DNA of 64,000 nucleotides, taken from positions 2,390,292-2,454,291 of the forward strand of contig CM001633.1 in the NCBI GenBank assembly GCA_000309945.1. Direction: 5' to 3'. Shown in pieces: positions 1-11,000 of the stretch (position 1 is its first letter; the number at the start of each line of letters is the position of its first letter). The translations under genes were made by a program, and so were the position numbers. Below the pieces are notes generated by a model. It was not told the origin of the DNA and did not search any database. It saw only the letters and a list, made by a program, of their open reading frames with translations. The DNA is from Leptolyngbyaceae cyanobacterium JSC-12. Lineage in GTDB: Bacteria; Cyanobacteriota; Cyanobacteriia; Leptolyngbyales; Leptolyngbyaceae.

Positions 1-817
1 TTTTCGGGAATGGCTCAAATGCTTCCCGGAGCACACCATCTTTCCGGAAGCGAACCCGCAAAAATTCTTCCTGTGGCTCGATATGAATATCAGATACCCC
101 CTCTTGCAGAGCTTTGATTAGGATTTTGTTTGCTAATGCAATTACGGGAGCTGCTTCAGCATCGGCAACATCCAGATCTGCATCTGTTTCTTCAGGTGCA
201 TCTTGCAAGTCCATGTAACCCAAGCCTTCCAGGTCTGCTTGGATGTCAACTTTTGCTTGTTGTTCAATTTGCTTTTGACGCTCAACCTGTTCATCCAGGT
301 ATTTGGAGATAAGGCGTTGGTAATCCTCGTTGGTAATAACCATGCGCTGAAGCGCGAAACCCCGTGCTCGCAAAACCCGATTCAGATCATCTTGTGCTCT
401 CAAATCGTCTGGGTTTACCATTGCCACCAGAACAGATGGCGGTTCATTCTCAGACTTAGAGAGCGGAACGAGCTTGTGATTGCGGCACATGTCAATCGGA
501 ATGAGCTGATCAATCAGATCACCAACTTCCGCTGTTGGAATTTGGCTGACCTCTGGATCTAGCGATTCTACTCCATAGAGAATTTTAAGTTCAAATAGCT
601 GTTGCTTCTTATATTGCCGAATTAGATCAGGGGGAAGTTGCTGCCCAGTGAGACTTTCTAGAACATCAACGAGGGGTCTGCCAGTTTTGCGACTTTCCAC
701 GAGGGCTTGCTGCATCTGGTCAGTGTTAACGTAGCCAGACTGAACAAGCTTATTCCCGAATGGAGAGAAATTATTTTGGACGACAAGTGCACGACGTGGA
801 GACGAGGAGTTGGTCAT
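1..817 (-). CDS. pilB: PilB, type IV pilus assembly ATPase (5' part, cut by window edge)
   Basis: Hexameric ATPase that powers extension of type IV pili at the inner membrane (motility, DNA uptake). Translating the minus strand from the ATG at 817 gives an open frame to the window edge (272 codons), starting MTNSSSPRRALVVQ. It shows the GspE/PilB N-terminal domain (a GSPII_E_N-like region with LVKSGYV-type and PPDLIRQY-type sequence) and then the start of the ATPase region with SDIHIEP at the 3' end; Walker motifs lie beyond the edge. An AAGGAG sequence at 835-840 is 17 bases from the ATG, longer than usual, so a start at a rarer codon slightly upstream is not excluded. Divergent from grpE. 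The neighbourhood pilB next to grpE-dnaK-dnaJ is, from memory, common in cyanobacteria. Confidence 0.88.
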   Translation of the reverse strand, partial: MTNSSSPRRALVVQNNFSPFGNKLVQSGYVNTDQMQQALVESRKTGRPLVDVLESLTGQQLPPDLIRQYKKQQLFELKILYGVESLDPEVSQIPTAEVGDLIDQLIPIDMCRNHKLVPLSKSENEPPSVLVAMVNPDDLRAQDDLNRVLRARGFALQRMVITNEDYQRLISKYLDEQVERQKQIEQQAKVDIQADLEGLGYMDLQDAPEETDADLDVADAEAAPVIALANKILIKALQEGVSDIHIEPQEEFLRVRFRKDGVLREAFEPFPK

Positions 818-1535
818 AACAATTGCAAGATGAACTCCTTATAGAGTATTCCCAAAACTTTAATTGTTTCGAACTGATCGTCTAGAACGATGAATGATGC
901 AGAAGAAGCAAAATTGCGAACAGAAGAACACACTCTTTTAAGAGTAAATTATGCACCGACAGATTGGATGGTTGCATCTAATTACTTTATGGATAAACAG
1001 ATAATAGCTTTTACTGCAGTTTTCGTCAGGTTTTCCCATGAATCCAGGAATCACGTTGTTTAATTAAGTGATATTTGCAGCATGGCTAAACAGTATTTTT
1101 GCGGTTGTGCCAGGTTGCCCTTGTGTGATCTATGCTTTTGTTATCGCTCATTCGAAGGCTTGATTGAGACTCTGATAAGAGGTTTTTGAATTAATTCTTC
1201 TGATAATCTGTTGGCATCAAAAACGCGATCGCTGTAACAATTGATCGAAAACCAATCAGGCATCCTAGAGTTTGACCACAGTTGAATTAAACCGACATTT
1301 ACGATTTGTTACAAATTTATTAGACTCCCAATTCCTCTAAAGTGTCCTGGCTGGAAAGGAAAGGGCTACTGAGGTAATTGATTCCCAAGAAAATTTTGAT
1401 TAAATGAACTCAAGGCATCGCAAGTGGGGCAGACTTGTAGAGGGTCTACTTAGTGGCTGTTCAATCCCTAGAATGACTAGGATTAAGTTTAGTTAGTACA
1501 TAGGTGACACAGTCTTCATATTTGGGAAACCCACA
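818..1535. other. Intergenic, pilB / grpE divergent promoter region
   Basis: A 718-base spacer between two divergent genes, AT-rich apart from one GCGATCGC-like site near 1227. I see no tRNA T-loop, no convincing small gene and no CIRCE operator (TTAGCACTC-N9-GAGTGCTAA), which often controls heat-shock operons. Promoters for pilB and grpE must lie here but I cannot place them reliably. Confidence 0.5.
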
Positions 1536-2297
1536 ATGATTGACGAAGAATATCAGGTAGAGGGAATGCAAGGTTCATCATCAGTAGAGTCTGAAACAAC
1601 AGGGATCCCTCCTGAGCGGGAGGAACCAGGCGATGTAGACTTGAATGCATCACTGGAGGACACGCCAGAAGCAAGTGAGGGCACGCCCGATTTATCGCTT
1701 GGAGCAGTAGAATTCCCGGATTTGGAAGAAGATGAATTGTCTGCGGGGCAGTCGCCCAGCGGGGTTGACTATGCCAAGCTATCAGCGCTAGAGGGTGAAA
1801 TTCAATCGCTGAAAGCCCAACTAGAAGAGCGAACTGGGCAGTATATGCGAATTGCGGCAGATTTTGATAACTACCGTAAGCGTACTCAGCGCGAGAAGGA
1901 AGAGTTTGAGCAGCAGATTAAGTGCTCAACTATTAATGAATTGTTGCCAGTTGTTGACAATTTTGAGCGGGCGCGATCGCAGCTTAAGCCTCAAACTGAG
2001 CAAGAAACAGCTATACACAAGAGTTACCAGAGTGTTTATAAGCAGTTGGTAGACTGCTTGAAGCGAATTGGCGTATCTCCGATGCGCTCTGAAGGGAAGG
2101 AATTTGATCCGACTTTACACGAAGCAGTCATGCGCCAACCAACTGATGAATATCCTGAAGGAACGGTGATCGAAGAACTGCAACGGGGATATATGTTAGG
2201 CGAACGAGTTTTGCGGCATGCGCTTGTCAAAGTTGCTGCCCCACCAGAACCCGCAATAGCATCTGAGGGATCTGACCAGGGAACTGCGGATACCTAA
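1536..2297 (+). CDS. grpE: GrpE, nucleotide exchange factor of DnaK
   Basis: Cytoplasmic co-chaperone that releases ADP from DnaK. The 253-residue protein has an acidic, low-complexity N-terminal extension (about residues 1-75, rich in E, D, S), a long helical/coiled-coil segment (about 78-150) containing the typical YMRIAADFDNYRKRTQREKEE region, and the C-terminal beta domain ending GYMLGERVLRHALVKVA. Longer than E. coli GrpE (197) because of the acidic N-terminus, as is usual in cyanobacteria. First gene of a plus-strand chaperone block with dnaK and dnaJ. The ATG at 1536 is the first in-frame start; no strong Shine-Dalgarno is seen. Confidence 0.95.
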   Translation: MIDEEYQVEGMQGSSSVESETTGIPPEREEPGDVDLNASLEDTPEASEGTPDLSLGAVEFPDLEEDELSAGQSPSGVDYAKLSALEGEIQSLKAQLEERTGQYMRIAADFDNYRKRTQREKEEFEQQIKCSTINELLPVVDNFERARSQLKPQTEQETAIHKSYQSVYKQLVDCLKRIGVSPMRSEGKEFDPTLHEAVMRQPTDEYPEGTVIEELQRGYMLGERVLRHALVKVAAPPEPAIASEGSDQGTADT

Positions 2298-2430
2298 AAC
2301 TTACGACAGCGTTGGCTAAGGTTCGCAATATAGTCAACGCTTGTTGCACAGTTAGACGGTAACACTCTCATATTCAACGCTCGTTAATCATCTTATTTCT
2401 CTACACGCCTACAATTTACTACCACTAGCC

Positions 2431-4413
2431 ATGGGAAAAGTCATCGGAATCGACCTGGGTACAACCAATAGCTGCGTTGCTGTTTTGGAGGGGGGGCAGC
2501 CGATTGTCATCTCCAGTTCAGAGGGAGGACGGACAACTCCTAGCATGGTGGGATTTGGCAGAGCGAGTGAGCGTTTGGTTGGGCAACTTGCCAAACGACA
2601 GGCTGTGACCAACGCAGAAAATACCATCTTTAGTATCAAGCGCTTTATTGGGCGACGCTGGGAAGAAACAGAACAAGAGAGATCGCGCGTGCCCTACAGT
2701 TGTATACGCGGCAAAGATGATACCGTCGATGTACAAATTCGAGGCAAGAGTTACACCCCTCAAGAAATCTCTGCCATGATTCTGCAAAAGCTCAAGCAAG
2801 ATGCAGAAAGTTACCTTGGCGAAACTGTTACTCAAGCTGTAATTACAGTTCCAGCCTATTTCAGCGATGCTCAACGGCAAGCTACTAAAGATGCAGGCAC
2901 CATCTCTGGGTTAGAAGTCCTACGCATTATCAACGAGCCGACTGCTGCTGCGCTTGCCTATGGCATGGATAAGCAAGACCAGGATCAATGCATCCTCGTG
3001 TTTGACCTCGGTGGTGGCACCTTCGACGTATCTATCCTGCAACTCGGTGATGGGGTGTTTGAAGTTAAAGCTACCTCCGGCAACAATCACCTGGGTGGAG
3101 ATGACTTTGATGATGTCATCGTCCGCTGGATGATTGAAGCTTTCAAAGCGCAAGAAGGAATCGACCTCTCCATTGACAAAATGGCACTGCAACGGCTGCG
3201 AGAAGCGGCAGAGAAAGCTAAGATTGAGCTATCAAGTACACTAACGACTTCAATCAACCTGCCCTTCATCACGGCTGATGAAACTGGACCAAAACATCTG
3301 GAAATGGAGCTAACCCGTGCCAAGTTTGAGGAATTAGCCAGTCATCTAATTGAAAGCACCATCGAACCGACTGCTCAGGCACTCAAAGATGCGGATTTAA
3401 CGATAGATGATATTGACCGTATTCTGCTTGTAGGTGGTTCCACCCGCATTCCAGCTGTGCAGGAGGCGATTCGCAAGTATTTTAACGGCAAAGCACCTGA
3501 TCGTTCCGTTAACCCGGATGAAGCTGTTGCTCTGGGTGCTGCAATTCAGGCAGGTGTACTGGGCGGCGAAGTCAAAGACTTATTGCTGCTAGATGTGACA
3601 CCACTTTCGCTTGGAATCGAAACGTTGGGTGAGGTGTTCACTAAGATCATTGAACGCAATACCACTATTCCCACGAGTAAAACCCAGGTATTCTCTACTG
3701 CAACGGATGGTCAAACCTCAGTTGAGATTCATGCCCTCCAGGGGGAACGGGCAATGGCGAAAGATAACAAAAGCCTTGGAAAGTTCCAGTTGAATGGAAT
3801 TCCGCCCGCACCCCGCGGCGTTCCTCAAATTGAGGTGTCTTTTGATATTGATGCCAATGGGATTTTGAAAGTCTCTGCAAGAGACAAAGGCACTGGACGG
3901 GAACAAAGTATTTCAATTACCAATACAGGCGGGCTAAGCTCTACTGAAATTGAACGGATGCGTCAGGAAGCGGAGGTTTTTGCTGAAGAAGATCAGAATC
4001 GGAAACAACTGGTGGAACTGAAGAACCAGGCAGAAAGCCTGTTCTATAGTTACGAAACCACGATTCGAGATAACGGCGAATTCATTAGTGAAGAACTAAA
4101 AGCCCTGAGTGCTGAACGGTTAGAGGATTTAAAGGCAGCGATCGCAAATCCCAACATCGCGGTTGAAGCGATGAAGCAAAAACTAGATGCGCTCCAACAA
4201 ACCTTACTGGATATTGGCACAGCCGTTTATCAACGAACAACCGAATCCTCCTCTTATGACTCAGTTGGCTACGCTGATGATGTTGCTGCATATAGCGAGG
4301 CAACAGAGGATGCTACTGTCCGATATGATCCCCACTCCAGTGCTTCTCTAGATGAGGAATTTAACTTTGATGAGGATGCGACTATCACCGCAGACTATGA
4401 AGCAGTAGACTAA
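2431..4413 (+). CDS. dnaK: DnaK, Hsp70 chaperone
   Basis: ATP-dependent Hsp70 that binds unfolded segments of client proteins with DnaJ and GrpE. 660 residues. The nucleotide-binding domain starts with IDLGTTNS (6-13) and carries [10 protein letters not shown] near residue 190; the interdomain linker [13 protein letters not shown] is near 386; the beta substrate-binding domain and helical lid follow. The C-terminus is an acidic, Tyr- and Ser-rich tail rather than the EEVD-like end of eukaryotic Hsp70. Cyanobacteria usually carry several dnaK genes; this one, next to grpE and dnaJ, is probably the DnaK1-type copy, an assignment that needs a tree. It lies 133 bases after grpE and 293 before dnaJ. 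Confidence 0.96.
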   Translation: MGKVIGIDLGTTNSCVAVLEGGQPIVISSSEGGRTTPSMVGFGRASERLVGQLAKRQAVTNAENTIFSIKRFIGRRWEETEQERSRVPYSCIRGKDDTVDVQIRGKSYTPQEISAMILQKLKQDAESYLGETVTQAVITVPAYFSDAQRQATKDAGTISGLEVLRIINEPTAAALAYGMDKQDQDQCILVFDLGGGTFDVSILQLGDGVFEVKATSGNNHLGGDDFDDVIVRWMIEAFKAQEGIDLSIDKMALQRLREAAEKAKIELSSTLTTSINLPFITADETGPKHLEMELTRAKFEELASHLIESTIEPTAQALKDADLTIDDIDRILLVGGSTRIPAVQEAIRKYFNGKAPDRSVNPDEAVALGAAIQAGVLGGEVKDLLLLDVTPLSLGIETLGEVFTKIIERNTTIPTSKTQVFSTATDGQTSVEIHALQGERAMAKDNKSLGKFQLNGIPPAPRGVPQIEVSFDIDANGILKVSARDKGTGREQSISITNTGGLSSTEIERMRQEAEVFAEEDQNRKQLVELKNQAESLFYSYETTIRDNGEFISEELKALSAERLEDLKAAIANPNIAVEAMKQKLDALQQTLLDIGTAVYQRTTESSSYDSVGYADDVAAYSEATEDATVRYDPHSSASLDEEFNFDEDATITADYEAVD

Positions 4414-4706
4414 CTTACACAATCCTGGTTAAAAAAAATCAACCGCGTGCATCTAGAACACCACCTTTATCGGTAGTTAATTCGCTAAGGTAATAAAGGG
4501 CGAGTGAACTACTTACCACAATGTTTTTCTGAAGGAGCATTCTTTATCCTACACAAGAGCTTGCTTCATTGGAAAAGAATTCGTGTGCTGGTATTTGAGG
4601 AGGGGTTTTGCCCCTAGCAGTTAACAAGTTCTCGTTCCGCATTATTACCCTTGTATCCTAATCCTTAACTCCATCTAAACCCCTTTATCCCTGAAAGCAA
4701 CACGCT

Positions 4707-5846
4707 ATGGCTGACTTCTACGAAACCCTCGGTGTTTCTCGCGACGCTGATAAGGAAGAGATTAAACAGGCTTATCGACGGTTAGCCCGTAAGTATCATC
4801 CTGATGTTAATAAAGAGCCAGGAGCCGAAGAACGCTTTAAGGAAATTAACCGAGCCTATGAGGTCTTGTCTGAGCCAGAAATGCGTGCTCGTTATGATCG
4901 CTTTGGTGAGGCTGGAATTGGGGGAGCGGCTGCAGGGGCAGGTGGATTCCAAGATTTTGGTGACTTTGGTGGTTTCGCTGCAGATATTTTTGAAAGCTTT
5001 TTTAGTGGCTTCGGTGGCGGGATGGGTACCCAAACAGCTTCTCGTAAAAGAGGACCCACGCGAGGCGATGATCTTCGGTTAGATCTCAAACTTGAATTCC
5101 GGGAAGCCGTATTTGGTGGTGAGAAAGAGATTCGCATCAGTCACTTAGAGACCTGCAACACCTGCGAAGGCTCTGGCGCAAAGCCTGGTACTCGCCCCCA
5201 CACCTGCTCTACCTGTAATGGTTCTGGGCAGGTGCGCCGAGCAGCTCGCACTCCTTTTGGGAGTTTTACCCAAGTCTCTGTTTGTCCTACCTGTAATGGA
5301 ACTGGGCAGGTAATCGACGAGAAGTGCGAAGCCTGTGGTGGGCGTGGGCAGCGGCAGGAAACCAAAAAGCTGAAGATTACAATTCCGGCAGGTGTAGATA
5401 ACGGAACTCGGTTACGTGTGACTGGTGAAGGAGATGCTGGACAGCGAAATGGCCCGTCTGGAGATCTGTATGTTTATCTGTACGTTACTCAAGACTCTGA
5501 ATTCCGTCGTGATGGGATTAACATCCTCTCCGATCTGAAGGTAAGTTACATTCAAGCCTTGTTGGGGGCGCGGGTGGAAGTCAATACAGTGGATGATAAA
5601 CCGCACGAAATTTTGATTCCACCAGGGACTCAACCAGGCACTGTGTTGACGCTGGAAAATAAAGGTGTTCCCAAATTAGGAAATCCTGTCGCTAGAGGGG
5701 ATCATTTAATTACTGTGCACGTGGATATTCCCACTAAGCTGATGCCAGAAGAGCGGGAGTTGTTAGAGAAGATTGCCAAGATTCGAGGCGAACGCACCGA
5801 AAAAGGTGGCATCGAAGGCTTCATTGGTAAGATGTTTGGTGGATGA
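4707..5846 (+). CDS. dnaJ: DnaJ, Hsp40 co-chaperone
   Basis: Stimulates the ATPase of DnaK and delivers unfolded substrates. 379 residues with all type I parts in order: J domain (1-70) with HPD at 31-33; Gly/Phe-rich region (about 70-115); zinc centre with four CxxCxGxG motifs ([32 protein letters not shown]); C-terminal substrate-binding domains. The stop TGA overlaps the ATG of the next gene (ATGA, 5843-5846), showing translational coupling. It is separated from dnaK by 293 bases, enough for its own promoter. Confidence 0.97.
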   Translation: MADFYETLGVSRDADKEEIKQAYRRLARKYHPDVNKEPGAEERFKEINRAYEVLSEPEMRARYDRFGEAGIGGAAAGAGGFQDFGDFGGFAADIFESFFSGFGGGMGTQTASRKRGPTRGDDLRLDLKLEFREAVFGGEKEIRISHLETCNTCEGSGAKPGTRPHTCSTCNGSGQVRRAARTPFGSFTQVSVCPTCNGTGQVIDEKCEACGGRGQRQETKKLKITIPAGVDNGTRLRVTGEGDAGQRNGPSGDLYVYLYVTQDSEFRRDGINILSDLKVSYIQALLGARVEVNTVDDKPHEILIPPGTQPGTVLTLENKGVPKLGNPVARGDHLITVHVDIPTKLMPEERELLEKIAKIRGERTEKGGIEGFIGKMFGG

Positions 5847-6112
5847 ATGCGAAAACCATGGTGGAAAATCCAGATGTCAGGTTAGATTTACGGGGAACGC
5901 CTTGTCCAATTAACTTTGTGCGGACGAAGTTACGGCTAGAACAGATGCAACCTGGTGAATTATTAGAAGTATGGCTTGATCCAGGGGAACCTGTGGAGCA
6001 AGTACCTGATAGTTTGGCAATGGAGGGATACGCGATCGAGGATTTGGAGAACCACGTTGACTTTTTTGCCTTACAAGTTCGGTGTCCGACTAATAGCGGT
6101 TCCGAGTGCTGA
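5843..6112 (+). CDS. TusA-like (SirA family) sulfur-carrier protein
   Basis: Small 89-residue protein of the TusA/SirA fold. The conserved Cys sits in the segment [14 protein letters not shown]. In E. coli TusA this motif is CPxP; here the fourth residue is Asn, which in my recollection is common in the cyanobacterial group. TusA proteins relay persulfide sulfur to tRNA thiolation or other sulfur routes; the partner here is unknown. It overlaps dnaJ by four bases, so it is co-translated with it. A second in-frame ATG at 5858 is possible. Its last codons (Gly-Ser-Glu-Cys) lie in the first copy of a short direct repeat that also forms the start of rsgA. Confidence 0.85.
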   Translation: MNAKTMVENPDVRLDLRGTPCPINFVRTKLRLEQMQPGELLEVWLDPGEPVEQVPDSLAMEGYAIEDLENHVDFFALQVRCPTNSGSEC

Positions 6113-6115
6113 GTT

Positions 6116-7318
6116 ATGAGTGCTGAGTTGCAAGAATCATCAGCCAATGACCAGGCATCTAGCAGTGGATTGGTTGGGATGGTGTTGGCAGTTCAGGCAA
6201 ATTTTTATTTGGTTCGATTGAGTGCTCATATTGAAGCCCCTGCACCTATTCACTCTTCTACCTTGTCTTCGCCATCATCCCCTGTTTCTACTGTCCCATC
6301 CTCCTCACTTCCTTTACCTTCTCTATCTCCCTACCCCTCAATCCCCCTGACTCTCCTTTGCACTCGTCGATCGCGCCTGAAGAAATTGGGGCAGCGGGTG
6401 ATGGTCGGCGATCGTGTGGAGATTGAGGAACCCGACTGGCAGGGAGGACGCGGGGCAATTGCCAGGATCTTACCGCGCACGTCAGAATTGGATCGACCGC
6501 CAGTGGCCAATGCCAATCAGGTGTTGTTGGTCTTTGCGTTAGCAGAACCAACTCTTGATCCCAATCAACTAACTCGTTTCTTGATTAAGGCAGAATCAAC
6601 TAGATTAAATGTTTGCTTGTGTTTGAGCAAACGTGATTTAGTCTCGCAGGCGGAGCAAGATCGCTGGCAACAACGGCTGCACCAATGGGGGTATGAACCA
6701 ATTTTTATCAGCACTCACAAGCAGCAAGGAATCGAGAGATTACTTGAGCAGTTGCGCGATCGCATTACGATAGTTTCAGGTCCGTCTGGAGTTGGTAAAT
6801 CGAGCCTGATTAACTATCTGGTTCCCCAGGCAAACCTTCGGGTGGCAAAAGTTTCAGGCAAGTTAGCAAGAGGTCGTCACACCACGCGCCATGTTGAGTT
6901 GTTTGAGTTGCCCGCAGGGGGCTTGCTGGCAGATACACCAGGGTTCAACCAGCCAGAATTAAACTGTAGCCCAGAGGCACTTGCCAGCTATTTCCCTGAG
7001 GTGCAACATCGGCTAGTACAGACATTTTGTCAGTTCAGCAATTGTCTACACCGCAACGAGCCAGGCTGCGTGGTGCGGGGAGATTGGGAGCGATACGATT
7101 CTTATTTGATGTTGCTAGAAGAAGCGATCGCGCGGCAAACGGCTTTAGAGCAAACCCGCACTGAAGAATCTACACTGAAAGTGAAAACCCGCCGTCAGGG
7201 ACGGGAAACCTATGAACCAAAGCTAGAACTCAAGAAATATCGTCGTTTGTCACGCCGCACTCAGCAGCAAGAACTTCTGGAGTTGCAGTATGAGGAGGAA
7301 GCCTCCATTGAGGAATAA
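6116..7318 (+). CDS. rsgA: RsgA, circularly permuted GTPase for 30S subunit maturation
   Basis: Late 30S ribosome assembly GTPase. The 400-residue protein has an N-terminal OB fold, then the permuted G-motif order: G4 SKRD, G1 GPSGVGKSS, G3 DTPG, and a C-terminal zinc-binding domain (Cys-x4-Cys-x-His-x5-Cys: CQFSNCLHRNEPGC). A Pro/Ser-rich stretch (residues about 40-80, bases about 6235-6355) interrupts the OB fold between two conserved strands; it is encoded by a pyrimidine-rich tract and is much longer than in relatives I recall. The start ATG at 6116 lies inside a short direct repeat shared with the end of the upstream gene, four bases after its stop. Convergent with the next gene. Confidence 0.95.
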   Translation: MSAELQESSANDQASSSGLVGMVLAVQANFYLVRLSAHIEAPAPIHSSTLSSPSSPVSTVPSSSLPLPSLSPYPSIPLTLLCTRRSRLKKLGQRVMVGDRVEIEEPDWQGGRGAIARILPRTSELDRPPVANANQVLLVFALAEPTLDPNQLTRFLIKAESTRLNVCLCLSKRDLVSQAEQDRWQQRLHQWGYEPIFISTHKQQGIERLLEQLRDRITIVSGPSGVGKSSLINYLVPQANLRVAKVSGKLARGRHTTRHVELFELPAGGLLADTPGFNQPELNCSPEALASYFPEVQHRLVQTFCQFSNCLHRNEPGCVVRGDWERYDSYLMLLEEAIARQTALEQTRTEESTLKVKTRRQGRETYEPKLELKKYRRLSRRTQQQELLELQYEEEASIEE

Positions 7319-7320
7319 TG

Positions 7321-7824
7321 CTACCCTTTCAGGGTGACTGTTGCCTCAGCGATTGTCCAGAGATATAGCGTGGCAACTTCTCCAGCCTCAATAGGAATTT
7401 TTATTTTGTGCTCTGGCTGCCAATCGCCCATATCAAAATCGTGAGAAATCACGCGAGTACCAGGTTTAAGTTGTTCCCACAGACGAGGACGCAGTTTGAG
7501 ATTAAGGTGAGGCAGGAGATAAAGAATCAGAACTGTTGCATCACCAAATTGACTTTCATATAAATCTTGCTGGTAAAAGGTAAGCAGATGGTGCACTCCA
7601 GCCTGATGAGCAGACTGGGTAGCTTCGTGAACGCGATCGCGATCAATATCAATTCCTACGCCGCGGATACCAAACCGTTGGGCTGCTGCAATCAAAATCC
7701 GCCCATCACCGCAACCCAAATCATATACAAGGTCATTTGGGTCAAGTTTTGCCAGTTGCAGTATCCCCTCCACGACTTCTGGAGGAGTGGGCAAAAAACC
7801 AATATCAGGTCTGCGGTCAGGCAT
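7321..7824 (-). CDS. Class I SAM-dependent methyltransferase
   Basis: 167-residue Rossmann-fold methyltransferase. Motif I is DLGCGDGRI (about 35-43), with the acidic residue ending strand 2 in GIDIDRDRV and a proline-rich LLPHLNLKLR segment in the later part. The beginning DIGFLPTPPEVVEGIL resembles small bacterial methyltransferases related to lysine methyltransferases acting on ribosomal or electron-transfer proteins, but the substrate cannot be read from sequence. It ends two bases after the rsgA stop in convergent orientation. The spacer to the divergent TIR gene is about 210 bases and has a HIP1 site close to the start codon. Confidence 0.8.
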   Translation of the reverse strand: MPDRRPDIGFLPTPPEVVEGILQLAKLDPNDLVYDLGCGDGRILIAAAQRFGIRGVGIDIDRDRVHEATQSAHQAGVHHLLTFYQQDLYESQFGDATVLILYLLPHLNLKLRPRLWEQLKPGTRVISHDFDMGDWQPEHKIKIPIEAGEVATLYLWTIAEATVTLKG

Positions 7825-8035
7825 GGAATAAAGGCGATCGCGTGCATAAGAATCAGCCCTTCATTGTAAAGCTTCAGCAAATATCCTTTGGCTCTCTAAT
7901 AAAAATTCCGTATGATTCAGAAACAGTTCAACTCCTGATTGGGGCACTAGATTTGAGCAACCTCTCTCCAGTCTCCTCAGAGTTGTGCTTGCTTACCTGC
8001 GTTTGGATTGTCACACCTTTACTGCACCTACCACT

Positions 8036-11000
8036 ATGAACCGCTTTCAGGATGTCTTCATTTCCTACGGCAGGGCGGACAGTAAGTTTCTTGCCAAGAA
8101 ATTAAACGATCGCCTGATTGCCCAAGGGCTGGAAGTCTGGTTTGACTTTGAAGACATTCCGCTAGGCGTCAATTATCAGAAGCAAATAGACGATGGGATT
8201 GAAAAAGCAGACAATTTTCTGTTCATTATTTCTCCTCATGCTGTCAATTCGCCCTACTGCGCCTTAGAAGTTGAACGAGCGCTGAAGCAGAATAAACGGA
8301 TTATTCCTGTGCTGCACATTGAGCAGATTAGCCACGAAATTTGGCAACAGCGTTTTCCTCAGGGCACTGCTCAACAATGGGAGTCTTATCAGTCCCAGGG
8401 TAAGCATTCCAGCTTCCCCAACATGCATCCAGAGATCTGCAAAATTAATTGGGTCTACTGTCGGGAAGGAGTGGACGATTTTGAGCAATCGCTGCAAGAT
8501 CTGCTGGCAATTTTTGAGCGCGATCGCGTGTATGTTCGGCAGCACACTGCCTTCTTAGCAAAAGCATTGGAATGGCAGCATCACCACCACGAACCGCAGT
8601 ACCTCTTGATTAGAGAAGAACGACAACAAGCTGAAACCTGGCTCAAAACGCGCTTTCAGGACAGACAACCACCCTGTATTCCCACCGATCTGCACTGTGA
8701 ATTCATCACTGAAAGCACCAAAAATGCCAACAACCTGATGACCCAGGTGTTCATTTCCTGGGCAAGGGACGATCGCGCGTTGATGGAACAGTTCCGTCGC
8801 AGCCTATTGCGAGAAAACCTCACGGTTTGGGTTAGCAAAACGGATATTCAAACTGGAGCTGATTTTCAGCAGGAAATCAACCACGGCATTGAAGAAGCTG
8901 ATAACGTGGTTTACCTGATTTCTCCCGCTGCGCTCAAATCACCCGACTGCCAGCAAGAAATTCAATACGCCCTTAGTCTTAACAAACGCATCATTCCATT
9001 GCTGATTCGCTTTACCGATCTCAATCTCATTCCATCTGAACTTCGGAGTTTACACTTTATTAATTTTGCCGACAATACAACTCAAGCTCAACATGAGCGT
9101 GATGTTGCCAAATTAATCAAAATCCTGAACCAGGATGCTGGGTACTACGAAGAACACAAGATTTTACTCACCAAAGCACTGAAGTGGGATCGGCAGCATC
9201 GGAATCCCAGTATTTTGTTGCGAGGTTATAATCTGCGCCATGCCGAAGCCTGGCTAAAAGTTGCTCACCATCGAGAACAGCATCATCCGATTCCCTTAAT
9301 CGAAGAATTTATTCAGGAAAGTTTACGGCAGCCAGAGGGAGTGCCGCTGGATGTCTTTGTTTCATACTCTCGCAAAGATTCTGAATTTGCCCGTCGGCTC
9401 AACGATGCTTTGCAAATTCATGGAAAAACAACCTGGTTTGACCAGGAGAATATTGCGGCTGGTAGCCCTGATTTTCAGCAAGAAATCTACCGCGGAATTG
9501 AAAACAGCGACCACTTCTTATTTATCATTTCACCCAGTTCAATTGGTTCACCGTATTGCTTTGGCGAGGTAGATTATGCCACACGGCTGAACAAACGTAT
9601 AATCACGGTATTGGCTGAGTCAGTAAAGCTAGAGAGCTTGCCTCCTGCTTTAGCAACTGTGCAGTGGATTGATTTCAGTCGGCATGATAGTGCCTTCGAT
9701 GCCAGTTTCAGTACACTGCTTCGTACCTTGGACACAGATCCAGAGCATTTACGAACCCATACTCGCTTGTTGGTGAGAGCGTTGGAATGGGAAAATCGCG
9801 ATCGCGATGAAAGTTTGTTGTTGCGAGGCAGCAGTTTGAAGGAAATTCAACAATGGCTACTGGCAAGCCCCCACAAAAACCCACAGCCAACCCGCCTGCA
9901 ACGAGATTATGTAACCGCTTCCAACGCGACGGAGATCCAGCGACAACGAGCGACCTTACGCCTGCAACGGGTGGGCTTAGGTCTTATTAGTGTTGCATCC
10001 CTGGCAGCGATCGCCCTAGGATTAACTGCTTACCGACAATATCAGGCAGCCAATCGTTCTCGGATAGAGGCACAAAAAGAGCGCATCTGGGCACAAACCA
10101 GAACTTCTGAAGCGCTGTTTCGCTCTGAGCGTCCATTTGAAGCACTGCTAGAAGCCATGCATGCAGGCATTGAGTTCAAGCAATTTGGCATTGCTGATGA
10201 CAAACTCAAGTCAACCGTTGTCACAGCGTTGCAGCAAGCGGTGTTTTGGGTGCAAGAAAATCAGCGCATTGGTGCCCATGCTGGAATTATTTGGGATGTG
10301 GATACCAGCCCCGATACAAAATTCATTGCGTCAGCTAGTGACGATGGCTCCGTTAAAATCTGGAACCAGGACGGCACCTTAGTCAACCAAATCCGCAGTC
10401 AACAAAATGATGCCTTTATGGCAGTTGCCTTTTCTCCGAATCAGCAACTTTTAGCTGTGGGAGGTTCGAGCCGGAATGGCACACAAGGGCAAGCATTTCT
10501 GGTGCGGTTGGGTGATAAACAGCAGCGAATCCTATTGGGGCGGCAACTGGCTCCTGTAGTGGGGATCGCCTTTTCTCCGAATGGGCAAACGATCGCGACT
10601 GCCAGCGAAGACAGTATGGTGCGGTTGTGGAATGTGAACGGAAAACTGTTGAAAACTCTGGAAGGGCACAATGCCCCTGTGCGGTCAGTGACCTTTAGCC
10701 CCGATGGGCAACTGATTGCCACTGCCAGCGACGATCGCACGATTCGCTTGTGGAGCCAGAATGGCACTCCAATTAAAACCTTGATTGGTCATACGGCTCA
10801 GGTTCGTAGCGTCAGCTTTAGCCGCGATGGCAAACACCTGGTTTCTGCCAGTTGGGATGAAACTGTGCGTCTCTGGAACCGCGACGGCACTCCCATTCGG
10901 GCGATCGCTGGGCATGGTTCTCTGGTGAATGACGCTAAATTTAGCCAGGATGGCAAAACTATTGCCTCAGCAGGATGGGACAAAACTATCAAGTTATGGA

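Noticed and set aside
818-1535. CIRCE heat-shock operator ahead of grpE
   Set aside because: Searched for TTAGCACTC and its mate by eye; not present.
7985-8035. Upstream GTG as start of the triple-TIR protein
   Set aside because: It adds 17 residues unrelated to TIR sequence; homology starts directly after the ATG at 8036.
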